This document shows positions 34,701-46,061 of a stretch of 64,000 nucleotides of DNA, piece after piece. The first letter of the stretch is position 1. Each line of letters opens with the position of its first letter. The notes under the pieces were generated by a model, which had not been told where the DNA came from, did not search any database, and saw only the letters and a program-made list of their open reading frames with translations. The stretch spans positions 27,903 through 91,902 of the forward strand of contig JAKUCV010002306.1 in the NCBI GenBank assembly GCA_028386065.3, in the 5' to 3' direction. The translations under genes were made by a program, and so were the position numbers. The DNA is from Turnera subulata. Taxonomy: Eukaryota > Streptophyta > Magnoliopsida > Malpighiales > Passifloraceae.

Positions 34701-35403
34701 ATATGGGGATGTTGATCCCGGATTGTGGTGGGGCCTGGCATCCAGAATTAGTTAATAACCAGGTACGACCCTAGCTTGTCCAGTGACGGGGCCCGGAAGA
34801 TAAAACTGGTAATAAAAACTAATAAGTAATCTATGGGTCCTGGTTCAGTGTTGATTATGATGTGCTTGATATGACTTAGTAGATTCCTCTGTCGTGTTGC
34901 TTGTGTTGGTTTATTCTGTTGTGTTGTTTGAGTTGTATTCCACTGTTATGCTGTTTGTGATAGTTACCTTGTGATGTGAGGGTTTGCTTATTGTTGTGAT
35001 GGTTGTTTTACTTCGAAAGTGTTATGGTTGAATATATCACTGTTTATCTTTCGTCGGTGAGCGTTTCGGACTCACCCCTCGCTTGCGGGGTTTCATCCCG
35101 TAGGATGAGTTGTATGTAGTGCAGGAACGTACCGGGCGAGCTGAAGCGTATCCCTTGGACGGGCTTGGATCCATAGGTTGCATGTGTCGCATACAGTGTT
35201 AGTTATTTAAAGTCTTCCGTTGTGCCTTGTTTTCGCTATTATTGGGCCATTGGGCCGGATTTGTTACTTATGATGTTTTATTATTTTGGGCCGTTGGGCC
35301 GAGTTATTGTAGTATACACTGTATGCTTGGGCTTGTTGGGCTGGGTTGTCACAGTTCCGGCACGTGTTTACTGTGTACGGTAAATACGGGTCGGGGCGTT
35401 TCA
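31750..35403 (+). mobile_element. solo LTR C3 of the TGTAACAGCCCGGG family
   Basis: Starts TGTAACAGCCCGGG and ends GGGGCGTTTCA. No PBS follows, and the flanks are Mutator-element DNA on both sides. The flanking pentamers GGTGT (31745-31749) and TGTGT (35404-35408) match at four of five positions. It has the family layout: a pyrimidine tract and GC-rich block ending G|GTAAGA near 32838, AT-rich intron-like DNA, candidate exon 34181-34223, mini-hairpins at about 34626-34735, the 'ttcggactcacccctc' block and a candidate acceptor at 35123-35124. Confidence 0.88.
34626..34735 (+). repeat. four mini-hairpin repeats in LTR C3
   Basis: GGGGT-GTTG-ACCCC is followed by three GGGAT-GTTG-ATCCC hairpins spaced about 30 bp apart, each followed by 'ggattt' or 'ggattg'. 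Confidence 0.85.
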
Positions 35404-35629
35404 TGTGTGTTGTCAATTATGTTGGGGAAGACGATGAACAGTTTATTTTTGTTTTTTTAATAAAAAAATTATGTTTTAATTATTTTTATGAGGATTTCTA
35501 TTATAATATTATAATGAATTTCTATTTATTTTTTTCTTTATTTCTTTATTTATTTTTGTGTACTTGGATTTGGTTAGACGGTTCTTTTGGGTGGGCGAAC
35601 CAATCGGGTCATTTATCAGCTCGGTCTGA

Positions 35630-35799
35630 CCAGAAAATCTGACGTGGCACCGAAAAATATGCCAAGTCAGCGATTTTCGCCGGATTCTGGCCGGACAAAC
35701 CAAACGGGTCGAACAGAGGGATGAAAAGAGGCCAAAAACCTACACGAGGATGAAATCCAACTTTGAGGCCTTACACAAGGACAAAAAACGCTTTAATCC
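35630..35799 (-). repeat. right TIR of the Mutator-like element
   Basis: Reverse complement of the left TIR. It includes CTGACGTGGCA...TGCCAAGTCAG and the terminal CGCTTTAATCC next to the TSD copy AAATTAAATA. Confidence 0.88.
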
Positions 35800-35809
35800 A
35801 AATTAAATA

Positions 35810-36837
35810 TCTGCAATGTTATTGGTTGTAAATCACCCAATCCTACCTCTCATCTCATGGGCAACTTTAATCACTTCACTAAAACTACAGCGAGCAACAC
35901 CTCCTTCAACTGAAGTATGACACTGATGATCGTTTCTTGTTATATCCAGAGGATCATTTGACTGAGGTTTTCAGGGCTGGACTTCGTCGCCCGTTGATGA
36001 CAATTGGTAAAAAAAATTCTTGCTATGGTCTCATCACAATGGGTTTCACAATTAAAAAAAAAAAAAAAAAAACCAGCATTCTATCAAGTTTGTATCCTCC
36101 AAGTAGAATTTATGTATCTAATGAGAGAATCAAAAAAAAAAATTACGGGAATACACCAACGGTTTGGACCCTATTGTTTCAACGAGTAAGTATCCTTGTT
36201 GACACTTGAATCATTACTGCTGGCCGCCCTGAAATTATTTATTGGAAACTGTTGGGTGGGCTTTGCCTTTCACTTTCGTTTATCACGCTTACCTGAATTT
36301 TGCCGTTGGTGGGATTAAGCTATCGAGCATTAGGCTTTGCTTACCAATTAACCAATGCTTTAGATTCCGTTCTAATGTGCCAGAATAGGTTTTTCTTATC
36401 ACAAAGCAATACAACGTATAAACATAGGTGTCCACTACGATTGGCCAACAATCTACGCATCACCACGATCACCATGGGATTAAAATAACAACCCCTGCTC
36501 CCGTGCCTGTGGTCTACATGAAGCCAACAATCTATAGCATCACCTACAGCTCTACGGATTCATGAGGCTACAAATTACGCCAGCTGGCTGACATGTCTCA
36601 GGAACAGTAAGCAGTTCTTGCCAGTGAGTGGGACAGGCATGATCATACGAGATGCCATGAACTCCATGATATGCAATACTACTAAACAGGCAGAAAAGAA
36701 CATGCAGTGAAAAAAAAAAAGAGTAGAAAAATAAACTATAATTAACAAGATAAACAATTGTAATTAAGTGTCAGTAGTATACATACATAAAATAATGAAT
36801 TCATGGAACAAAAGGGGATGAAAACCTCTTGCTACAT
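35810..36837. other. intergenic region and probable 3' UTR of the exostosin gene
   Basis: Contains an 18-A run at 36055-36072 and a short A-rich tract near 36130. A frame at 35937-36000 (LYPEDHLTEVFRAGLRRP) looks protein-like but is short and unsupported. The last few hundred bases are the likely 3' UTR of the minus-strand gene ending at 36838. Confidence 0.45.
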
Positions 36838-39800
36838 TCATATCACAAGGTTATTGGGACTGGTAAAGTTGGCACGTCTGCAATCGCAAGAGCACACGCT
36901 TCTAGATTCTTTCACCACCCGCTGTGATCTCCGTGTGTGAAGCTTGATGTTCATCAATTTACCAGCCATCTAATGTCGCATATGAGAGACCAAATGAAAA
37001 ACTAAAAAACTGATTTCAAGGTGTATCACGTTTAAGAATAGTCTATCAAGCAACCAAAACTACATGCTCAGCCATTTTCAAGAAGTCATGGGTACAAACA
37101 TGCAGAGAAAGAAAACAGCAAAAATAGTTTGCTAGTCTAACTAACCATTCTCCACATCAAGTCTTCCGGTCCCAACGGTTGAGCTGGATGGGAATAGATA
37201 AAATGTCTCGAGTACTGAAAAGAAAGAGTAAAACATTTCTTACTGGCATTTCAAACTGAAGTTAAAAGCATTAACAAAATCTCGAATCAAAAACCAGAGA
37301 ACTGAGTCAAATGAAAAATAACATAGTGGCAAAAAGGTAAAATCTATTCACAGAAAAGGTCACAAACCTTAGCCAAATTTCTTCGCATTTCCCTAATTCG
37401 GGCAGGGGTAATACTCTTCAAATAATTCAATAACCAACCCGGTTGTATAGCATCACTGGAAGAAACAAATAAAGTGATCTGCAAGCAAAAAGGTTACATC
37501 AGCTATTATTCAAGTTTCACTATATGTTTAATAACTCTTATAATACACTGTTTTTTAAGATCAGAATAAAATATTAACATCAATCTTCCCAGCAACATCA
37601 ACTCAAAAAGAAAAACTAATGTCAAGCTTCCGATTCCCTCCAAACTACATAAACTGCATTGCAAAGTGCAGAAAGCAACTCCATGCAATTTATATTCATG
37701 AGAAAAACTCTCACGTCATACCATGGTTCATGCGGTTTCTAGCCAGAAATTTTTACGCCTTCCCATATAGCCACATAGTTGGAAAAGCATCAGACAAAAA
37801 TAGTCGTGCCCATAACATTAGATGGCTACAAACACCTTTTCAATCAGGCAATGAACCGCTATCGGAAAGTGAAAAGCTTTGTGTATTGTAATGCATCATA
37901 ATACTAAATCCTTTATCATAAAATGTCAATATCCTATTAGGTTAGGAGAAACAGCAGATAGGTATCAGCTAATGAAACAATTACAAGAGCAAAAAAATAG
38001 TGCCCACATTTCTCAAAAAACACAAATGAAGCTGCATTGAAATTGTCAGCTAAGGATCAAGACGAGAACCCTTCAGTAACCAGAAGAAAGAAGACAAGCA
38101 TTCTCAACTATACACTTCCAACTTGGCAGATTATATTTCACATGCAAGACCACAAATATGTTGGACCAATAAGTTGACAACTTAGTTACAATTTCAAATA
38201 GGTAACTATTAAATCTTAGGGCAGTAGCTCAACCACCTATCAGGTGCTTTAATGAGAAAAAACTCATCATCAGGTACACGTATTATAGAAAAAAAAACAT
38301 GTGCCAAAAGTTCCTGTTCAAATCCATCCCCACAGGTGGAAAAACTTTCAAATGGAAGCATACCTTTCGGTAGTCAAGTAGCCCTTCAAATGGAAGTTCC
38401 AACTCATCACTAACTACCACCGGAATGCATCCACTTACAATAGCATCAAACAGTCTAGCAGAAGATGGGGTGTCACCAGCAGGACTTAGGCAAAAGATAG
38501 ACCTAATGATGGTTAAACAGTCAGGCAACTCTAACAAAATTATTAAAAATGAAAGTTATACATGAGGAAAAGGCCCCAGGGTATTTATATACTTGCGCAT
38601 GCCAATCTGGGCCGCTGCTTTTCCTCCTTCTCCCGCCGTCCCCTCCTCAATAACCACATCCTTGGCACCACTTAGTTCTGCTACAAGTTTCGTGCGTATC
38701 TTCCCACCCTGAAATAGGGATGCCATATAACTACAACTCAACTCAAGATTCTAATGGATGTCAAACAATCATTAAGAGGCAAGTCAAATCATATTGCAGA
38801 AAATTGCAGCGCAGTTAATGAGAAACAGCATCAGTCACGAACCCCAAATCCTACCAGAATCAGAACCAAATAATCACTACATGTCATGTCAACAGCAAGT
38901 TACAGACCATGCTTCGGGATATTTATATCTATCCATGCCCTGGTAAGCATATACTTTGTAAAAAACATTAATTAGTTTAAAAAAAATAAAATACCAGGAG
39001 TATAGCTTTTCAATCTAGACTTTTTATGCTACCAAATTCTTGAAAGTGCATTAGCGGAGATAAACAAGAACAATCAAGAAGAATTGCTCTTAGTGGAGAC
39101 TGCCTCCGATGACAAAAACACATTTGTTTCCAGGACCTAAAGAACAGGATGACTGATGAAAAACTAAAAATGACAACAGCAAAGAGAATGCACTGCAGAA
39201 ATGAAATCAGCGAAAAAAATCAGCTAGAGTTGGAATACAAACACCAAAATGCAGTTGCAAACCTTTTATAAGGAATAAGTTGGACTATTTTCACACTAGA
39301 TATACATTTAAGAACTAAGTTGAGATTTATTCTACAAACATGTGAAAACAGAACTTTGGAGTTTGGATTACACATCCTAGCAAACTGGCAAGTTCGGCAA
39401 CATTCATCGGATGACTTCATTTGAATCAAAATTCATGATAAAAAACTCATCAAAGCAGCTCATCAAGATTCCAAAATTCAGTATCTTTCACAGTTTTACG
39501 TTTTAACAAATAGAGGGAGGGTGAACTTGAAGTTGATGCTCAAAAACTGGAATTTGCTGGGCTATTATTTTATGATTAGTTGCATAATTAAATCCAATTC
39601 TTGCAAACATGAAAATAACTGGTCAAACATTGAGCATGCCAATAAGAAAACAAAACTTTTTTTTTACTTGGGCATTAAATAGAAGAAGACTGTTCACAGA
39701 AAATTATTTTTATCTTTTAACTGAGAAGTAATAAAGGACAATTTGAGTTGAGACATTCAGAAAACAGTTTAAATAAACTCCTTGAAACATAAAAGACAAA

Positions 39801-41901
39801 GATACCACACATCTGTTACCTTCCCGTCTTTTGGTAATCCTAAATGTTGCAGAAGTAACCAACCCATAACATAGTAAGGTCAAATAAGCTAGCAACTAAT
39901 GGTCTGTAACATATATAAAGCTAAAACTATACAACGACTAGTATCAGAAAAAGAGAAAAAAAGAAGGGGCCAAATGACAACAATGAAACTTAAAAGGGTG
40001 TAATTTGAAGCATACAAAATACAATTGCACGACTATTGGACAAGGCAAGACTGCTACATGCGCCATTTAACCTAAAACTCCAACATTTGAACCTCACTAG
40101 GGCATATCATTCCCCAACTTCGATCTATTCTAAAATTTTGCTTTTCCTTAACATTCATGAGACTTAATAGAAATTCTCTAGACAACATTTCTATTCAAAA
40201 TTCTTGAGACAACATTCTATTCACAATCCTCCACTAATAACTAGAACTCAGTAAGTCCACATGCAAAGGCACCATTTAGACTATATCTAGAGTATCAGTA
40301 GTTCAAGGAAAGAAAGCCATGTTATCCTCATTATAGCTGTTATCATACGGTTCCACTGAATCCCCACGAAGTACCCAATTTAAATTACAAAGGGAGACAA
40401 GAGAAGCAGTTTTAATGTGCTGGCAGAAAAACTTACAGCATTTCGTTTAAGCCTCCCGCGAAAGAACAGCAGGGTGGTTCTCTTTGATTCACTCTCTGAC
40501 AAGCATTTCGCATCACACAGATCAACGTTAGCGACATATGGAAGAATCACATCTTTCTCTAGAAAAACTTGTCCTGGCTTGTACCTATAAGAAAACACAA
40601 ACATTAGCAATCAACAAGAAAAATGTAATCACTTCAAGAATTAAGTCATTTGGTTTACCAGTTCCCTGTGGAGTCCATGTCAGGTAACAACCAAATTGCA
40701 TTCTTCACATATTTACGAACAGATTTGAAAGACCAAGGATGATGAACAGGGAGAATATGATCCCTCCCTTGTGAACGCTTCCACGCAGGCTGATCTGTCA
40801 TCCACTTCAAGACTTCCTATAAAACACACACAAGTAGCAATACATTTCAGCTGCTAGCATGGATGGGAAATCCCAAAAATTACACACAAACAAACTAACT
40901 CCCAAATTGCACAACCAGATACTGCAGAGCTAAACAAAATTCAAGAATTCTATATATCTTGATCCAAGTCTAGGCGCCTCCACTATTGAATTAGATGACA
41001 AATGTTTCATAAAACACCTCCACATCTACCGCATTCATGGACATTACAACCAAAACAGCAGTGACAACAACAACAACAACAAAGACAAAAAAAAGAATGA
41101 CCTCGGAAGCTCACTCACACCCTATAAAGCGCCTTGCATTGCTGCTTCTCCATCAAGAAGAAGCTGATGGTGGTAAAAAACGGGATGTAAAACAAATCAG
41201 CATCCTCCTGCCGCTGAACTCTAACCACACTCTTCAACAACCGCTCCGATTCCGGAGCAATCAAATCCGCCCAAACCCAATAATCCACCGAGTGCTGCAC
41301 ACAAACAAACACACAGGATTAGCACACTCCACTTACACGCGCAAGCTCTGAACAAACAGACATTCGGCGTCGTCACCTGTTCGATCAGCCGGTGGACGGG
41401 GCTGCCGTTGGAGGTGAGGTTATCAGTGTCACGATAAGTGTTCCGGAAGAGCCAGAGCAAGTCGTAGGTGAATTTCTTCGGCATCTCGTAGACGTAAACC
41501 CTAACAGGAAGATCCACGGGGTAGTAGGGGGCCCCGTCGTACAACCGCTGGCTCTCTCTAAAGGATATGTCCGCGTCTAGTCTGCGCAAGTCGTCTTCGG
41601 TCGAGGCGGCGGCGGACGTGTCGTCTCGGAGGGGAGAGGGGTTGCGGGCGAGGAAATGCTCTAAGGAAACGAGGAAGGAGGTTTCGGGTGGGGTGAGAGA
41701 GAGGGTGTTGGGGTTGGGGTTGGGGTTGGGGTTGGGGTTGGGGTTGGGGTGTGGGGTTGTGGTGGAAGAGAGGGAGAAGAGGAAGAAGAGCAGGGAGAGA
41801 GCGAGGAGGGAGAGGGTGAAGGTGAGGATTCGGGATCTGGATCTTGAAGATGATGATGGAGATGCCAGTGATTGTGTTGTTTGGAGTTGTTTCTTCGCCA
41901 T
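36838..41901 (-). CDS. exostosin-family (GT47) glycosyltransferase, nine exons
   Basis: GT47 enzymes are type II Golgi membrane proteins that build cell-wall polysaccharides. Exons (minus): 41901-41377, 41294-41121, 40816-40659, 40584-40437, 38708-38593, 38502-38364, 37478-37368, 37214-37146 and 36969-36838 (stop TGA). All junctions are GT/AG and the frame stays open for 523 residues, normal for the family. The ATG at 41901 (AAAAATGGCG) is the first in frame. Residues 25-46 ([20 protein letters not shown]) form the membrane anchor, followed by a (PN)n stem. The exostosin domain follows: [57 protein letters not shown], the donor-binding-type [36 protein letters not shown], then YSRHFIY and a basic Cys-containing tail ([18 protein letters not shown]). 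No inactivating change was seen. The acceptor sugar cannot be told from sequence. Confidence 0.92.
41709..41750 (+). repeat. TTGGGG hexanucleotide repeat in exon 1 of the GT47 gene
   Basis: About seven GGGGTT units on the plus strand, which is the template strand of the gene, encode the Pro-Asn run of the stem region. The G-rich strand could form a G-quadruplex. Confidence 0.92.
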
Positions 41902-42300
41902 TTTTCCAGAGCGGAAAAACACACAGCAGGGTAACAGACTGTTTGGATAGATTAGTAAGGTGGGGAATGGAGCTTAATAATTTGTGCTTGTTTGTTACAA
42001 CACTTTTATCTCTTCGAGTTCCTTCTCGCGCACAACAACTAGTAGTTTTGGTTGTAATTCTTTGTAGACAAAGTTCTACTCATTCTTCCCATTCAACAAA
42101 AATGAAAATTTCAATAACAAGACAAGTTGCTTTCAATTTTAGATACAACAAAATTTAAAATTAAATAAATTTGCTACTAATTATGGGATAAAAATAATTA
42201 ATATATCCATGATAGTCATCGTTTCATTGACAAAAATTAGTTTCTTATACTGAACTTTATTTTTATGGAATAATAAATCTTACAAGAATTCCATTGATTT
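41902..42300 (-). other. probable promoter and 5' UTR of the GT47 gene
   Basis: No gene or element terminus was seen between the start codon at 41901 and the repeated segment beginning about 42301. Pyrimidine-rich minus-strand sequence precedes the ATG; no TATA box was assigned. Confidence 0.4.
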
Positions 42301-42605
42301 TTTGTTTTCATATTTGATTTTTTGTTTTGGCGTTCATCTCTACTAAATTTCCTCTTTCTTCTCCATTCTCTCACTCACTCTTCTGTAAATGTTTAATTCT
42401 CTCTCTCTCTATTTTCTATGTGAACACGATTAATTTTTTGTCTTTTCGTTTTTTAAAATTAATTGATTAAATATCTATTCTAACCAAAATTTTCACAAGT
42501 TTTTTTTTTGTTTTCATGTCTGATTTTTTGTTTTCGCGTTCATTTCCACCAAATTTTCGTTTTCTTCTCCATTCTCTCTCTCACTCTTCTCCTTGTAAAT
42601 GTTTA
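42301..42605. repeat. local duplication of ~150 bp, second copy split by the Harbinger insertion
   Basis: 42301-42450 ('ttgttttcatatttgatttt', 'cgttcatctctactaaattt', 'tgtaaatgttta', 'ctctctctctattttc') repeats at 42508-42605 and resumes at 44019-44074 ('ctctctctctcttctctgta', 'ttttttgtctttt'). The break is exactly at the PIF/Harbinger ends. Confidence 0.7.
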
Positions 42606-44015
42606 AGTTGTGTTCATTAAGAGAAAATATTTTCCATTTTTTATTTTAATTTTCTACTCCTTTTCTATTTTTTATTAGAAAATTTGTGGAAAATTCAAAA
42701 CGTTTTCAGTTAACAATTTGTAAGGACTCTTTTTTAATATAGAAAACAAGAAAACATGTTCACATTATTTTTTTTCCAACATTGCAAAACATCAGAATCA
42801 TATTTATAATAACTTCTCTATTTTTTTAATGAACCATGACTTTAGCCCAAATATTTTTACTATTGAAAAAATTTAAAAATCTTGATAAAGTAGGATGCAT
42901 ATACAAAAATTCTGTCATTGTAAATAATTACATAATAAATAAAAATGGCATGACATAAAATGGTTAATTTGCATTAAATTGATGTGAATAATCATTCCAT
43001 AATTGATCAGCAATCGTTCTTGTTGGGACATGTCTAATTTTATTCCTTCTTGATCTAAACCAGTATTCTTTTCTTCAGAAATTTTCTAGACCATCTCTAC
43101 CGAATTCGGTGAATAACTGGTCAAGTCTTTCTTCCATCCTAAAAAAATTATGCAACGTACAACAAGCTATAGGAATCAGCTTTTGACGTCTCAATGGATA
43201 CTTTGGTATAAGCTTTAGAATTGAAAATCTTGCTTTGAGCACCCCGAAAGCTCTTCCAATGATATTGCGTAGTGATGAATGTCTATAATTAAACAATTCA
43301 TACTTTTTGTGTATCCTACATCTTCCACGAAATTCATTCAAATGATATCGTTCACCACGATATGGGGCTAAAAATCCAGGAATATTTGGATAGCCCGCAT
43401 CCATGATACAGTAATAACCTGCAATATTATAAAAGGAGATAGGTAGATAGATATAAATATTTAAGAGATCTTTCAAAGATTTTGACTAAAATATTAAGGT
43501 TTAACGGCTAAAACAACTCAAAGATACATCTAGAAGATAAGGTGATCAATTTTTTAAGATTTAGCTAAGAGATAATTTAGGAATTTAAATAGAGGAAAAA
43601 AAAGTTTAGACGACTAAAGATAAGTTTAGTCGACTAAAATTAATGTTATACTTCAACAAAAAAAAAAATTCTTATGTAACAATAGACTTGTAAAGTAATA
43701 AGATGGGGTTAGTGAGGTCTTATTAAAAATCTTCATAAAGACTTCTTTTGTCTCAACAAAAAATTCATTAACTGGAGAATGAAGAGAAATGCATGTTTTT
43801 CTTTAGGAAAATAAATACACATATTATACCTGAAAGTGAAGAAAACATCTTTTTATTGTTTTCTACCACTTAGTGTTAAATTAGAAAACTAAAAAAAAAG
43901 TTTTCTATTCTCCAATCAGAGAAAAATACTTAATGAACATAAAATCCTATTTTCCATCTCTATTTTCTAATTTTTTTGTGAAAATTGGAGTATTTCTCTA
44001 ATAGTGAACACACCC
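42606..44015 (-). mobile_element. PIF/Harbinger deletion derivative
   Basis: The ends AGTTGTGTTCATTAAGAG and, on the other strand, GGGTGTGTTCACTATTAGAG are imperfect inverted repeats. A 3-bp TSD, TTA, lies at 42603-42605 and 44016-44018. It encloses part of a Harbinger transposase on the minus strand. TTA/TAA TSDs are characteristic of this superfamily. At 1.4 kb it is too short for a full transposase plus the usual MYB-like second protein. Confidence 0.85.
43075..43476 (-). pseudogene. PIF/Harbinger transposase, C-terminal fragment (DDE_Tnp_4 type)
   Basis: The frame contains MDAGYPNIPGFLAPYRGERY (second catalytic Asp region), ELFNYRHSSLRNIIGRAFG, VLKARFSILK and CCTLHNFFR. The order and spacing are those of the Harbinger DDE domain. 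The usual catalytic Glu of the 'N-x-I-E-R-x-FG' motif is Gly here, so the fragment would be inactive even if whole. The first Asp and the N-terminal half are missing. A good acceptor (ttgcag) just before GYYC at 43418 suggests homology begins at an ancestral exon boundary and that the preceding ~20 residues are read-through intron. Confidence 0.9.
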
Positions 44016-44075
44016 TTAGTTTTGTTTCTCTCTCTCTCTTCTCTGTATGAACGATAAGTTTTTTGTCTTTTTATT

Positions 44076-46061
44076 TGTAACAGTCCTGGTAACAATAAAA
44101 TTTTTACCGGGACTGTTTACGTTATTCTACAGTAATTTATCATTAAAATTAATCTTGGGTAATTAATTTATGGTAACTCGAGCATTGGATTCCGAAACCG
44201 AGCCTTGTCCCACGTTGGGAATTTTTCTGCGGATTTTACGGACCAAAGTTGGAATTTTTCGGGTCTAGGAATCTTCAGAAAAACCGGGTTTATCCTCGAG
44301 TTAACGGACCAGAAATAAAGGTAAGGGGGTAAACTGGATATTTTCTGGTCCAGGCGGGTCACACCTCACATGTTGCACAGTACCACATAATTGAGGAGCT
44401 CAATTATTCAGCCGCCTTCTCCTGTGACACCTGTGAACTGCTTGTGTAACCCGTGCCTTACCAGTATCCATGCACTGCCTATAAAACTGTGTCTCTTCTG
44501 CCTCACCATGCACACAGCCTTCATCTTCATCCTCTCCTCTGCAAAGTCTCACTTGCAAAACCTCCTACTGCAAAACTCATCTAACAAAACCAAACCTGCA
44601 AAAGAAAAGAAAAGAAAAAAAATAACAAAACACACACACCCCAACCATAACTACGTCGTTTTGGACAACCCCAACACCTCTCTTCTTCCTTTCTCCTTCA
44701 CTGCCGCCACCCGTGACCACCACCTGCAACCGCCGCCACCACACTCGCCACCATCTCCTTGCTTCCTCATCTCCTCCCTCGCTCCCCGCCGCTGCAACCC
44801 AGCCGCCGCCGCCTCTTCCTCTTCGCTTCAGTTACCAGCGACCATAGGACCCGAGCCCCACAACCGTGACGACATCGCCTCCGTCCGTGCTTCCTTCTCC
44901 CAACGTGCGCCGCCTCACATCGCATTGCCTCGTCTACCGCGTCACGCCGCTCGTCCTCACCCCGTTCACGCCGCCGCCGATCCTTGGGTTGAAGACGACC
45001 CGACAACCCGAGTCCTTCACACCGCTGGGTCGAGGCGCTGGGTCGGGTTGACCCGGATGCCACCTGGGCTGAATGTGATGGTGGGCTTGGGTGTATGGGC
45101 TAATTGGTTGGGCTGGAATAGTACTTTTTTGGGCTGATTTAGAATTAAAAAGAAATAATTATAATTATATTACTATCTGAAAAAAAAATATTATTCTAGA
45201 AAATAATTTTGGAAAAATATATATACTTATGGCAAGATAGTTATATCATGGTAATTAATTTGGAAAAAATATATGATGAAAGTATTTTAGAAAATATAAG
45301 TAACGAAAATATTTTGGAAAGTACATACTTATGGAAAATAAATATGGAAAGGGTATTATCAAAGTAAGTATTATACCGGAATAATAACCGGGTATAAGTA
45401 TGGTACTATTTTGACACTTGAAAATAAATGGTGAATTATGATGATAATGGGAATAACCCGGGGCAGTACCGAGACGAGTTTGTATTTATTTTTACGGCTT
45501 ACAGTATTAGTCTAGCATCTGCATATCTTCTTATGTGTGCATATATTATTGTTTGATATAAGAATTGATAACGAGCAGTTTCTTGAGGAACCAGACTTGG
45601 AACCTGCGGAGAAGTTCTATAACTGATAATCGGCTAAGGTGAGGATGGATAACCCTTGATATGTGCCTGTAATACTTTGTGTGCTTTGTTGTTTGATTGA
45701 ACTGCTGAGATGTTCATTGTCGGTTATTTGACTGCTGTGGTTATTGCTGTTGTGGTTGTTGGACTGTGTTGTTGATTCTTGGATATTGTGCTGAGATTGA
45801 TGTTGGACTATTGACTATGGATAATTGAGAAAAGGATAATGGATATTGGAAATGGAAATTGGATAATTGGAAGTTGTGTTGACGACTTTATTGTCACTTG
45901 GAAATTAGTGGTACGACTCGATGGTTAAAGACTGTTTTGTGGTGGCCATGATCTGGGTTACTTATGATAAGCATGTCTATGCTTAGGATGTCTATCCCGT
46001 TGATATATTTGGGATGTCTATCCCTGGGTTACTATTTTGAGTTGTCTATCCCTGGGTTACT
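44076..46061 (+). repeat. 5' LTR of T2, first part
   Basis: Related to LTRs C1-C3. It has a GC-rich block (about 44690-45060), AT-rich DNA, a 76-nt candidate exon (45563-45638) flanked by ATATAAG and GTGAGG, and hairpins GCAT-GTCT-ATGC and GGGAT-GTCT-ATCCC (45968-46030). It stops at the TTACT target of T1. The complete LTR without T1 would be about 2.6 kb. Confidence 0.85.
45563..45638 (+). other. candidate 76-nt leader exon inside LTR T2
   Basis: AG and GT borders and the same length as the segments at 8862 and 24140. Only the border motifs and parts such as 'taatcggctaagg' are strongly shared. Confidence 0.5.

Larger units (their letters stand above)
30649..35799. mobile_element. Mutator-like (MULE-type) non-autonomous element with long TIRs
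   Basis: Left terminus GGATTAAAGCGTTTTTTGG and right terminus ...CGCTTTAATCC form terminal inverted repeats of about 170 bp (30649-30817 and about 35630-35799), roughly 90% matching by eye. A 10-bp TSD, AAATTAAATA, lies at 30639-30648 and 35800-35809. Long TIRs with a 9-11 bp TSD fit Mutator-like elements. Without the nested solo LTR the element is about 1.5 kb. No transposase was seen; the interior is AT-rich DNA plus a foldback. Confidence 0.88.

Noticed and set aside
35937..36209. Short frame LYPEDHLTEVFRAGLRRP...
   Set aside because: Locally protein-like but runs into a poly-Lys artefact of an A tract; no splice sites or homology could be supported.
41709..41750. Interstitial telomere sequence (TTGGGG)
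   Set aside because: It is in-frame coding sequence for the Pro-Asn stem of the GT47 protein, and plant telomeres are normally TTTAGGG.
44391..45137. 248-codon open frame
   Set aside because: Located in the GC-rich block of the T2 LTR. Low-complexity Pro/Ser/His composition and open frames on both strands; better read as exon-like non-coding LTR sequence.
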